This document shows, piece after piece, positions 57,098-64,000 of a stretch of 64,000 nucleotides of DNA. Made by a program: the position numbers and the translations under genes. The first letter of the stretch is position 1. Every line of letters begins with the position of its first letter. Source of the stretch: Xylanivirga thermophila (GTDB lineage: Bacteria; Bacillota; Clostridia; Caldicoprobacterales; Xylanivirgaceae); the NCBI RefSeq assembly GCF_004138105.1, contig NZ_RXHQ01000013.1:1-64000 (forward strand). The letters run 5' to 3'. The notes under the pieces were generated by a model. It did no database searches. It was not told the origin of the DNA and saw only the letters and a list, made by a program, of their open reading frames with translations.

Positions 57098-57918
57098 AAA
57101 AGACGTGGGTTGCTTATCCGTATCTAGTTTGGATGGTATTGTTCATAGTAGTTCCACTCTTTTTGGTTGTATTCTATAGCATAACAATACCTACAGATAA
57201 TGGAATACAGTTTACACTAGAAAATTTCAAGCGCTTTATGGATCCCATATACCTAGATGTACTTTGGCATTCCATACTATTAGCGCTCATAAGCACATTA
57301 GTATGCTTAATTTTAGGGTATCCCATGGCAATGATACTGGCTGGTAAAGATATAGATAAGAAAAATATATTAGTTCTACTTTTTGTAATACCTATGTGGA
57401 TGAACTTTTTACTCCGTACCTATGCCTGGTTGACCCTACTTGAAAAACGTGGCTTTATAAATATATTTTTAAAATTCTTAGGTCTACCTGCTTTAAATAT
57501 ACTCTACAATGATCAAGCAGTCGTGCTAGGTATGGTATATAATTTTCTACCTTTTATGGTGCTACCCATCTATACTGTGGTAATGAAAATAGATAAAAAT
57601 GTAATAGAGGCGGCACAGGATTTAGGTGCAAACTCCTTTTATGTATTTATGAAGGTGATATTTCCTTTAAGTCTGCCAGGGGTTATGTCCGGTATAACAA
57701 TGGTATTTATGCCTGCAGTAACAACATTTGTAATATCACGACTGCTAGGTGGTGGACAATATACCCTTATAGGCAACTTAATAGAACAACAGTTTATATA
57801 TGTAGGTGATTGGAACTTTGGTTCTGCCATATCGATCATAATGATGCTTCTTATACTTGGCAGCATGGCTATTATGTCACGATATGAAAAACAAAATGAA
57901 GGAGGAGGATTATGGTAG
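57094..57918 (+). CDS. potB: Spermidine/putrescine ABC transporter permease PotB
   Basis: An inner-membrane protein of 274 residues with six helices. The EAA loop is [20 protein letters not shown] near residue 170, and [12 protein letters not shown] near 105 is a PotB/PotC-type segment. ATG overlaps the potA stop codon (ATGA), and its own end overlaps potC by 7 nt, so all four pot genes are coupled. Confidence 0.96.
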   Translation: MKKTWVAYPYLVWMVLFIVVPLFLVVFYSITIPTDNGIQFTLENFKRFMDPIYLDVLWHSILLALISTLVCLILGYPMAMILAGKDIDKKNILVLLFVIPMWMNFLLRTYAWLTLLEKRGFINIFLKFLGLPALNILYNDQAVVLGMVYNFLPFMVLPIYTVVMKIDKNVIEAAQDLGANSFYVFMKVIFPLSLPGVMSGITMVFMPAVTTFVISRLLGGGQYTLIGNLIEQQFIYVGDWNFGSAISIIMMLLILGSMAIMSRYEKQNEGGGLW

Positions 57919-58724
57919 GCAAATTTTTTAAAAAACTCTATACTTTCTTGATATTTCTCTTTCTATATGCTCCAATAGCAGTGCTAATAGCATTTTCATT
58001 TAATAATTCACGTTCAAGGGGTGTATGGGGAGGTTTTACTCTAAAATGGTATAAGGAGCTTTTTAATGATACTCAGATAATGTCCGCCCTTTATTATACT
58101 ATTTTAGTAGCGGTTTTATCTTCCATAATTGCCACCATAATAGGCACTGCAGCAGCGGTAGGCATAAACAATATGAAGAGACATAAAAAAAATCTGGTGC
58201 TGAATATCACCTATCTGCCTGTGCTGAATCCCGATATAATAACCGGTATATCCCTAATGATTTTATTTATCTTTATAAATTCAAAGTTTGGCTTTGGCAA
58301 TCTAGGTTTTTGGTCATTGCTACTTGCCCATATAACATTTAATATTCCATATGTTATACTATCCGTTATGCCAAAGCTAAAACAGCTAAATAAATATGTA
58401 TACGAGGCAGCATTGGACCTAGGCGCTACACCATGGTACGCCTTTAGGAAGATAATACTGCCTGAGATAATGCCTGGCGTAGTAACAGGTGCTCTATTGG
58501 CCTTTACGTTATCAATAGATGACTTTGTAATAAGCTTCTTTACTACAGGTTCCGGAGTATCCAATCTATCCATTGTAGTATACTCCATGGCTAGAAGGGG
58601 CATAAACCCAAAGATAAACGCCCTATCTACTATAATGTTTGTAAGCGTATTATTGTTATTAATATTAGTAAATTCCAGGATGTCTGGTAATAATATTAAA
58701 AAACAAAGGGAGAGTGAAATATGA
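57912..58724 (+). CDS. potC: Spermidine/putrescine ABC transporter permease PotC
   Basis: An inner-membrane protein of 270 residues with six helices. Near the N-terminus is APIAVLIAFSFNNSR, followed by GFTLKWYKELFND, both typical of PotC. The EAA loop is EAALDLGATPWYAFRKIILP near 155, and SIDDFVISFFTTG near 198 is conserved. It pairs with PotB. The stop codon overlaps the potD start (ATGA). Confidence 0.96.
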   Translation: MVGKFFKKLYTFLIFLFLYAPIAVLIAFSFNNSRSRGVWGGFTLKWYKELFNDTQIMSALYYTILVAVLSSIIATIIGTAAAVGINNMKRHKKNLVLNITYLPVLNPDIITGISLMILFIFINSKFGFGNLGFWSLLLAHITFNIPYVILSVMPKLKQLNKYVYEAALDLGATPWYAFRKIILPEIMPGVVTGALLAFTLSIDDFVISFFTTGSGVSNLSIVVYSMARRGINPKINALSTIMFVSVLLLLILVNSRMSGNNIKKQRESEI

Positions 58725-59785
58725 ACAAAAAATTTCATGTTATATGGTTGTTAATATTAGCAATAGGTACTATGGCATTACTCAGTGGATGTGGAAGCAG
58801 CGATAAGGCTCAAAAACCCACTTTAGATGTATATAATTGGGGAGATTATATAGACGAGAATGTTTTAAAGGAATTTGAAAATAAATATGGTATAAAGGTA
58901 AACTATGATACATTTACTACCAATGAAGATATGTATGTTAAGATAAAGTCAGGCGGGAGCAATTACGATGTCTTATTCCCTTCCGATTATATGATAAAAC
59001 GTATGATAGATGATGGGATGCTCTATAAGCTCAATATGGATAACATTCCTAACTATAAATATATAGAAGATAGATTTAAAAACTTGGATTACGATCCCAA
59101 TAATGAATATTCCATACCATATATGTGGGGCACAGTAGGCATCCTATACAATAAAAATATGGTAAACGACAATGTAGACAGTTGGAGAATACTTTGGAAT
59201 CCTAAATATAAAAAGCAAGTACTTATGATAGACAGTCAGAGGGATTCTATTGGCATTGCCCTAAAGATGTTGGGGTATTCCCTAAACACCGACAACGAAA
59301 AGGAATTGGAAGAGGCCAAGGATATACTTATAAAACAAAAAAAGGATGGATTGGTGCTGGCATATGTGGTGGATGAAGTAAAGGACAAGATGATTGCTGA
59401 AGAAGCAGCCTTGGCAGTTGTATGGTCTGGAGATGCCATATACTCCATGCGTGAAAATCCTAATTTAGATTATGTTATACCCAAAGAGGGCACCAATCTG
59501 TGGTTTGACGCTGTAGTAATACCTCAAAACAGCAAGCATAAGGAAGAAGCAGAAAAGTTTATAAACTTTTTATGTGAACCGGATATAGCATTTAAAAATA
59601 CCGATTATATCGGCTATTCCACTCCTGTTTTAGAAGCTAGAAAAATGCTAGATCCTGAGCTTGCAAATGACAAAACTGCATACCCAGACGAAGCAGACCT
59701 AAAAAATAGCGAAGTATTTAAAAATCTTGGTAAAATGTTAAAAACATATGACAGGATATGGACAGAAATAAAAGCAGCAAAATAG
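58721..59785 (+). CDS. potD: Spermidine/putrescine-binding lipoprotein PotD
   Basis: A protein of 354 residues with a lipobox (ALLSGC, Cys near 24). The mature N-terminus LDVYNWGDYIDENVLKEFE is the PotD signature, and VVWSGDAIYSMRE near 230 and IGYSTPVLEARK near 300 are conserved binding-cleft segments. It captures polyamine outside the membrane for PotABC. The 3' end overlaps the convergent LysR gene by 68 bp, and a terminator follows the stop codon. One GGCGGGAG octamer lies at 58952. Confidence 0.96.
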   Translation: MNKKFHVIWLLILAIGTMALLSGCGSSDKAQKPTLDVYNWGDYIDENVLKEFENKYGIKVNYDTFTTNEDMYVKIKSGGSNYDVLFPSDYMIKRMIDDGMLYKLNMDNIPNYKYIEDRFKNLDYDPNNEYSIPYMWGTVGILYNKNMVNDNVDSWRILWNPKYKKQVLMIDSQRDSIGIALKMLGYSLNTDNEKELEEAKDILIKQKKDGLVLAYVVDEVKDKMIAEEAALAVVWSGDAIYSMRENPNLDYVIPKEGTNLWFDAVVIPQNSKHKEEAEKFINFLCEPDIAFKNTDYIGYSTPVLEARKMLDPELANDKTAYPDEADLKNSEVFKNLGKMLKTYDRIWTEIKAAK

Positions 59786-60686
59786 AGTGGAAAAATTCCA
59801 CTCTATTTTTTTCTACCTCTTTAATACAAAACATCATAAACCTATCGATAAACTCAAAATCATCCTCAGCGTTTAAATATACAAAATTAAATTCTCTATA
59901 CATCTTTATACCTTCAATAGGTACCTGTACCAGCGTATTAGCTGATATATTCCCCCTTACCGCCTCTCGTGATATAACCGAATATCCAAGCCCCGCCTCC
60001 ACCAGAGAAATTATGGCATTTATATCCCCTATCTCCATATATACATTTGTATCCTCAAGCAGGTATCCATAATCCCCTAGATAGCGTTCAAATATGGTTC
60101 TAGTCCCTGAACCTTGTTCTCTTAGTATCAAATTGCCTTTTATAATCTCATCGATATTCACATATGCCTTTTTTGCAAAGGGATGATTAGGTGAAGCTAC
60201 AAGAATAAGCTCATCATCTTTTAATTTTTTAAATTTAAACTTTGTTTTATCAAAGGCACCTTCTACTACTGCCAAATGAAGTTTCCCACTTGCAAGCTCT
60301 TCCAGTATATTTTGTGTGTTTTCCACCTTTAATATTACATCTTCATCATATATCTGTCTATACATGCCCAAAATATAGGGAAGCACATACCCACCTATGG
60401 TCATGGTAGCCCCTATTATGTATTTGGGGCGGCAGTTTTGTACCTCCCGCCTCGCCTCTTCAGATAAATTGAACATCCGATTTACATACTTAAGAAGTAC
60501 CTCTCCCTGGGAAGTAAGGTAAATTCCTTTACTATTTTTATCCACAAGGGATGTACCATAATAGTGCTCCAAGTATTTTATATGCTGTGATACAGCTGGT
60601 TGCGTAAGATGCAATATCTGCCCCGCTTTTGTATAATTACCAGTCTTGGCCACTGTCATAAACGTTACCAGCCTAGTATCTATCAT
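59718..60686 (-). CDS. LysR-family transcriptional regulator (CysL/CbbR-like)
   Basis: A protein of 322 residues. The N-terminal HTH is FMTVAKTGNYTKAGQILHLT followed by QPAVSQHIKYLEHYYGTSLV; the effector domain contains ASGKLHLAVVEGAFD and REQGSGTRTIFERYL. Its ATG follows the ABC ATPase stop codon without a gap, so it is the last gene of the metal-importer operon. The last 23 codons are read antisense through the 3' end of potD, giving an unusual hydrophobic tail (LLLLFLSISCHMFL) beyond the normal 295-300 residues. Confidence 0.9.
   Translation of the reverse strand: MIDTRLVTFMTVAKTGNYTKAGQILHLTQPAVSQHIKYLEHYYGTSLVDKNSKGIYLTSQGEVLLKYVNRMFNLSEEARREVQNCRPKYIIGATMTIGGYVLPYILGMYRQIYDEDVILKVENTQNILEELASGKLHLAVVEGAFDKTKFKFKKLKDDELILVASPNHPFAKKAYVNIDEIIKGNLILREQGSGTRTIFERYLGDYGYLLEDTNVYMEIGDINAIISLVEAGLGYSVISREAVRGNISANTLVQVPIEGIKMYREFNFVYLNAEDDFEFIDRFMMFCIKEVEKNRVEFFHSILLLLFLSISCHMFLTFYQDF
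59781..59812 (+). terminator. potD terminator inside the LysR reading frame
   Basis: AATAGAGTGGAA and TTCCACTCTATT form a perfect stem with a 2-nt core loop, followed by a T-run (59805-59812). It begins at the potD stop codon and lies wholly inside the 3' coding part of the convergent regulator gene. Confidence 0.85.
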
Positions 60687-61478
60687 CTAACTATCCCCTT
60701 TTTTAAATCCATTTGGTATAATATATGGAAATTCATACTGGTCATTACGGCATACATAAGCTTCTATCCCAAATACCCGTCTTAACATACACTCATCTAT
60801 TACACGTGCTGGAGGTCCAAAATCAAATATATTGCCATCATTGACTACGTATATTATATCACAATACCTCATGGCTTGATTTATGTCATGTAACACCACT
60901 ACCACGGCATTATGGAAAGTTGTATTTAGTTTTTTCAAAAGCTCCAGTATTTCAAGCTGATAGCATATATCCAAAAATGTAGTAGGTTCATCCAATATTA
61001 TCACCTGTGGTTCTTTTGCAATAGCCATGGCGATATATGCCCTTTGTCGCTCCCCACCTGATAGACTTGATATTGGCCTGTCAAGCATATCCTTAATACC
61101 TGTTGATTTTGCAGCCCAATCTATTATATCCCGATCTTTTTTGCTTAGCCGACCCATCCAGTTTCCATATGGATATCGCCCATAAGATATGAGTTGCTGA
61201 ACTGGAATATCAATTTTTATATCAAGCATCTGGGGTATATATGCTATTTTCTTTGCCAGATTTTTGGGGTTTATAGAACGTATGTCAATACCATCATATT
61301 TTATTATGCCCCCTGAAGGCTTCAGACAACCTGCAAAGGCCTTTAATAATGTAGATTTTCCACATCCATTGGGCCCAATTATACCCACTGTTTTTCCTTC
61401 TGGAATGGATATATTTACTCCATGTATCACTTCTCTATTTCCATATCCAAGGGAAAGCATATGACCTTCCATTATCAT
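60687..61478 (-). CDS. Fe-chelate/cobalamin-type ABC transporter ATPase
   Basis: A protein of 263 residues. Walker A is GPNGCGKSTLLKAF near residue 35, the signature LSGGERQRAYIAMA near 138, and Walker B VIILDEPTTFLD near 158, all of the FecE/BtuD/FhuC type. It drives import of an iron chelate, heme, cobalamin or a similar metal complex. ATG follows AAGGAG, 4 nt after the permease stop codon. Confidence 0.94.
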   Translation of the reverse strand: MIMEGHMLSLGYGNREVIHGVNISIPEGKTVGIIGPNGCGKSTLLKAFAGCLKPSGGIIKYDGIDIRSINPKNLAKKIAYIPQMLDIKIDIPVQQLISYGRYPYGNWMGRLSKKDRDIIDWAAKSTGIKDMLDRPISSLSGGERQRAYIAMAIAKEPQVIILDEPTTFLDICYQLEILELLKKLNTTFHNAVVVVLHDINQAMRYCDIIYVVNDGNIFDFGPPARVIDECMLRRVFGIEAYVCRNDQYEFPYIIPNGFKKGDS

Positions 61479-61482
61479 AATA

Positions 61483-62460
61483 TCAATATCTCCTTTTGTT
61501 TAACAGATAAAAAAAGAATGGACAACCTAAAATCGCAGTTATGATCCCAACAGGTATTTCTATCGGATCAAAAAGTACTCTAGCTAAAGTATCGCATAAA
61601 AGCATAACACTCCCGCCTAAAAGCATACATGCAGGAAGAAGATATTTATAATCATTGCCTATAATCAGCCTGGCCATATGGGGCACTATAAGACCTACAA
61701 ACCCTAGAAGTCCTGCAATGCTAACAGCGCTTGCCGCAAGTAGAGAAGATATAATTATAAGCACGAATCTAGTGAATTGAACATTTAATCCAAGTGTTGA
61801 TGCCATATCATCCCCTAACACCAGTATGTTTAATCTCTGTGAAAATAGGAGAGAGATAACTATGGCAGGTAAAAAATATGGGAGCACCATATATATATCA
61901 TTCCATGTCCTCGAAGAAAGCCCTCCCACCATGAACTGCATAGCCCCTGTCAAACGATCAGGATAAAACACCATGAGAGCATTTGTACCTGCATTTAAAA
62001 ATGATGATATGGCAATACCAGATAATACAAACCGCATAGGATCAACCCCATCCTTCCATGCCAGGGCATATATAATTATAGTAGTAGACAATGCGCCTAT
62101 AAATGCCCCTGCAGGTACCAAATAGTAATATTCCGGAAATAGTATAAGGATTATAAAGGCACAAAGCCCCCCACCCGATGATACTCCTGTGATGTTTGGC
62201 GATGCCAAAGGATTAGACATCACCCCTTGGAGTATTACACCAGCAGCTGCAAGACAGGAGCCCACTATAGCAGAGGCTATGGTGCGTGGAAGCCTTACAT
62301 TATATATGATCTGATGATTTACTCCGAAGTCTTCATAGAATATGGCCTTTAATATTAATGAAGGTGTAAGTTTTAATGATCCATTTCCAAGGCTTATAAA
62401 AAAACTTATGAATAGTATTATAAGCATAATAGATAATACCAATCTTTTATCCTTAATCAT
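61483..62460 (-). CDS. FecCD-family ABC transporter permease
   Basis: A membrane protein of 325 residues with about ten helices. Conserved blocks are YNVRLPRTIASAIVGSCLAA near residue 48, GVILQGVMSNPLASPNITGV, and GFVGLIVPHMARLIIGND near 250, the site facing the ATPase. It forms the channel with the genes either side. The ATG overlaps the binding-protein stop codon (ATGA). A GGCGGGAG octamer lies near 61610. Confidence 0.95.
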   Translation of the reverse strand: MIKDKRLVLSIMLIILFISFFISLGNGSLKLTPSLILKAIFYEDFGVNHQIIYNVRLPRTIASAIVGSCLAAAGVILQGVMSNPLASPNITGVSSGGGLCAFIILILFPEYYYLVPAGAFIGALSTTIIIYALAWKDGVDPMRFVLSGIAISSFLNAGTNALMVFYPDRLTGAMQFMVGGLSSRTWNDIYMVLPYFLPAIVISLLFSQRLNILVLGDDMASTLGLNVQFTRFVLIIISSLLAASAVSIAGLLGFVGLIVPHMARLIIGNDYKYLLPACMLLGGSVMLLCDTLARVLFDPIEIPVGIITAILGCPFFFYLLNKRRY

Positions 62461-63437
62461 TTTTTATTAAAAACCTCAGGATATAATATCTCTGCCAGAC
62501 CCTCATAAGCTTCCTTATATCGCTCGTTGGCCTTATAGAGGTATAATTCCTTATCTAGAAATATATATTTATCGTTCTTGACCGCCTTTAAAGATGCCCA
62601 TGCAGGATTTGATTCCACGTCCTTTTTTATCTTTTCCCTTATGCCCACCACATTACTCCCCATGGTTTGAACAAATATAAAATCAGGATCCTCCTGCAAA
62701 ACCTTCTCCATGCTGAAGATTTGCATCTGTGCATCAGACATATTAGGATCATAGGCTATATTATAAACCCCTAAATCTTCAAACATAGACCCTACAGTAG
62801 ATGTGGGTAAGTTGGCCTTTACACCCCTTGCAGTAGCAAATAATAGAAGAACTTTTGGCTTTTTCTCCTTTGGCACCCTTGCTTTTATTTCATTTATTTC
62901 TTTCTCTATGACAATACCGTATTTCTCATATAGTTCGTCCTTGCCTGTCAACCTAGTAAATAAGTATAAGGCATCTAGGTACTCATCAAAGTTCTCATAC
63001 TTAAGACCGATATACTCTATATTGTTTTCTTCAAGCACCTTTATAATATCCGTCTGTCCATTCATAGTAGGACTTAAGATTACAAGATCAGGTTTTAATG
63101 ACAAAATACGTTCGACATTTGGAGGGCCATTCCCCCCTACTACTTGCGCATTTTGTGCCTTTTTAGGTATTGGGCGGCCACTATCTACTCTTCCTATTAC
63201 CTCGCCTCCTGCCAAATCCCACAGTTCTAAATATGAATGATACAAGCATACAACCCGTTTGGGGTTTTTGTGTACCGTCTGTTCCTTCCCTAAGGCATCT
63301 ATAAAGACAACCTTCTCAGCGCCATCCTGTATTATACAGTTTCTTTTCCCAACTGCACCGTCAGTTTTTTTCGGAACACAGGAAGTAAGACTTATTATCA
63401 ATATTAAGCATATAAATATACTAAAAGTCCTTTTCAT
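62457..63437 (-). CDS. Metal-chelate ABC transporter substrate-binding lipoprotein (BtuF/FepB-like)
   Basis: A protein of 326 residues with a lipobox (SLTSC, Cys near 20). The fold-III binding domain starts at KNPKRVVCLYHSYLELWDLA, then NVERILSLKPDLVILSP near 105 and DPDFIFVQTMGSNVVG near 240. It delivers the ligand to the permease. The absence of clear metal-binding loops leaves the ligand open: siderophore, heme or corrinoid. It starts 2 nt after the stop codon of the reductase gene, so they form one operon. Confidence 0.93.
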   Translation of the reverse strand: MKRTFSIFICLILIISLTSCVPKKTDGAVGKRNCIIQDGAEKVVFIDALGKEQTVHKNPKRVVCLYHSYLELWDLAGGEVIGRVDSGRPIPKKAQNAQVVGGNGPPNVERILSLKPDLVILSPTMNGQTDIIKVLEENNIEYIGLKYENFDEYLDALYLFTRLTGKDELYEKYGIVIEKEINEIKARVPKEKKPKVLLLFATARGVKANLPTSTVGSMFEDLGVYNIAYDPNMSDAQMQIFSMEKVLQEDPDFIFVQTMGSNVVGIREKIKKDVESNPAWASLKAVKNDKYIFLDKELYLYKANERYKEAYEGLAEILYPEVFNKK

Positions 63438-63439
63438 GT

Positions 63440-64000
63440 CTATTTCTCCCCAAAAATCACTTCTTCTAATTTTTGTATTCCAACTCTATCCAGCATATCA
63501 CCAAATCTTTCTTTTTCCATTGCATACTTCCTATAAAACTCTATTATATCCCCTGTTATCTTCTCAGCATCCTTCACATCTATAAGCCCATCCAGCCTAG
63601 TACCCAATCTATATCGTTTACCGAATTTGCCTCCTACAAATATGGCCAAACCCCTTTTCTTTATATCAATAGCATTCATTCTACAGGCAGATATACAATC
63701 ACCACAGTTTATACATTTATCATAGTCTATTATAGCCCTGCTATTATATATCCTTATAGCCCCCATCTTACAAGACTTTGCACACATACCACATCCAGTG
63801 CATTTTGTATCATTTGCCTCTGGAACCACTTGACCCATAATCCCCAGATCATTTAATGATGCCTTGGCACAATTATTAGGACAGCCTACCAATCCTATCT
63901 TAAATTTCGCAGGGGTTTCCTCTAGAAAATATTTATCATAAAGCCTTCTACATACATCCTGAGTATCAAAAATACCATGTACGCATACAGTGCCCTTACA
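63440..64000 (-). CDS. Siroheme/4Fe-4S reductase-type protein, C-terminal part
   Basis: The frame stays open to the right edge, so the N-terminus lies outside the window. Reading leftward it gives CKGTVCVHGIFDTQDVCRRL, then AKFKIGLVGCPNNCAKASLN. These are the paired Cys motifs that bind the siroheme-bridged 4Fe-4S cluster in sulfite and nitrite reductases. Two ferredoxin clusters follow, CTGCGMCAKSC and CINCGDCISAC, then VGGKFGKRYRLG and a helical tail. It resembles small anaerobic sulfite-reductase-like proteins of Clostridia. It opens the operon with the metal-chelate importer and LysR gene, as far as seen. Confidence 0.82.
   Translation of the reverse strand, partial: CKGTVCVHGIFDTQDVCRRLYDKYFLEETPAKFKIGLVGCPNNCAKASLNDLGIMGQVVPEANDTKCTGCGMCAKSCKMGAIRIYNSRAIIDYDKCINCGDCISACRMNAIDIKKRGLAIFVGGKFGKRYRLGTRLDGLIDVKDAEKITGDIIEFYRKYAMEKERFGDMLDRVGIQKLEEVIFGEK

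Larger units (their letters stand above)
6870..61617. repeat. Dispersed octamer GGCGGGAG, 20 copies
   Basis: Minus-strand copies (CTCCCGCC on the plus strand) start at 6870, 8224, 12940, 18380, 18834, 20246, 31379, 34609, 34630, 43447, 50795, 51578, 53918, 60444 and 61610. Plus-strand copies start at 13847, 32493, 34143, 35255 and 58952. All are inside genes, 17 of them on the coding strand, and all three reading frames are used (AGV/AGA, GGR, RE-type peptides). None is in the CRISPR array. Confidence 0.75.

Noticed and set aside
62803-63240. A plus-strand frame of 145 codons opposite the binding-protein gene
   Set aside because: It is the shadow of a well-supported lipoprotein gene and shows no family pattern.

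Overview
The window looks like chromosome of a low-GC, spore-forming Clostridia-type Firmicute. It is AT-rich, uses strong AAGGAGG ribosome binding sites with frequent TTG and GTG starts, and carries a YtxC-type sporulation protein, an LplABC-type sugar importer and a clostridial type I-B (Hmari/Csh-like) CRISPR-Cas locus. The genus cannot be fixed from the sequence alone. No rRNA, tRNA or prophage was recognised.

Layout: (1) 1-5571, a CRISPR array of 85 identical 30-bp repeats and 84 spacers that runs off the left edge, followed by its leader (5572-5758). (2) 5759-14209, a complete type I-B operon read right to left: cas6-cas8b-cas7-cas5-cas3-cas4-cas1-cas2. (3) 14225-14508, the cas promoter and, divergent to it, a small crRNA-like gene: degenerate repeat, 28-nt spacer, degenerate repeat, terminator. 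The first 20 nt of its spacer match the start of the cas leader transcript at 19 of 20 positions, next to a plausible PAM (TCA). It has the architecture of a CreR-type RNA guide by which Cascade would repress its own operon, and it is the main discovery here. (4) 14527-22875, housekeeping and repair genes: pseudouridine synthase, DUF445, YtxC, the YhaN/YhaO (SbcCD-like) pair, and a Trx-Trx-CcdA fusion. (5) 22949-30166, a decayed sugar locus: broken GH29 fucosidase, IS110-family remnant, LplABC-type importer and a Cache-AraC regulator with a shortened second HTH. (6) 30790-36985, pdxR/pdxS, lplA, lpdA and a PPi-type phosphofructokinase. (7) 37072-43300, lipoprotein, histidine kinase and response regulator, polysaccharide deacetylase, and a divergent LCP cell-wall ligase with phased direct repeats at its promoter. 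(8) 43370-49687, glgB-glgA-glgP plus a stand-alone starch-binding module. (9) 49936-55099, radical SAM enzyme, MalY/PatB lyase, QueT transporter, and a Zn/Cd P-type ATPase with its ArsR repressor and operator. (10) 55373-59785, a cupin-XRE regulator and potABCD polyamine importer. (11) 59718-64000, an operon containing a siroheme/ferredoxin-type reductase (cut by the window edge), a FecBCD-like metal-chelate importer and a LysR regulator.

A dispersed octamer, GGCGGGAG, occurs 20 times outside the array in this AT-rich DNA. It falls in all three reading frames and mostly on one strand, which makes it a candidate polar chromosomal motif such as a Chi site. Starts in the feature list were often moved from the longest reading frame to the codon with the best ribosome binding site; each such choice is stated.
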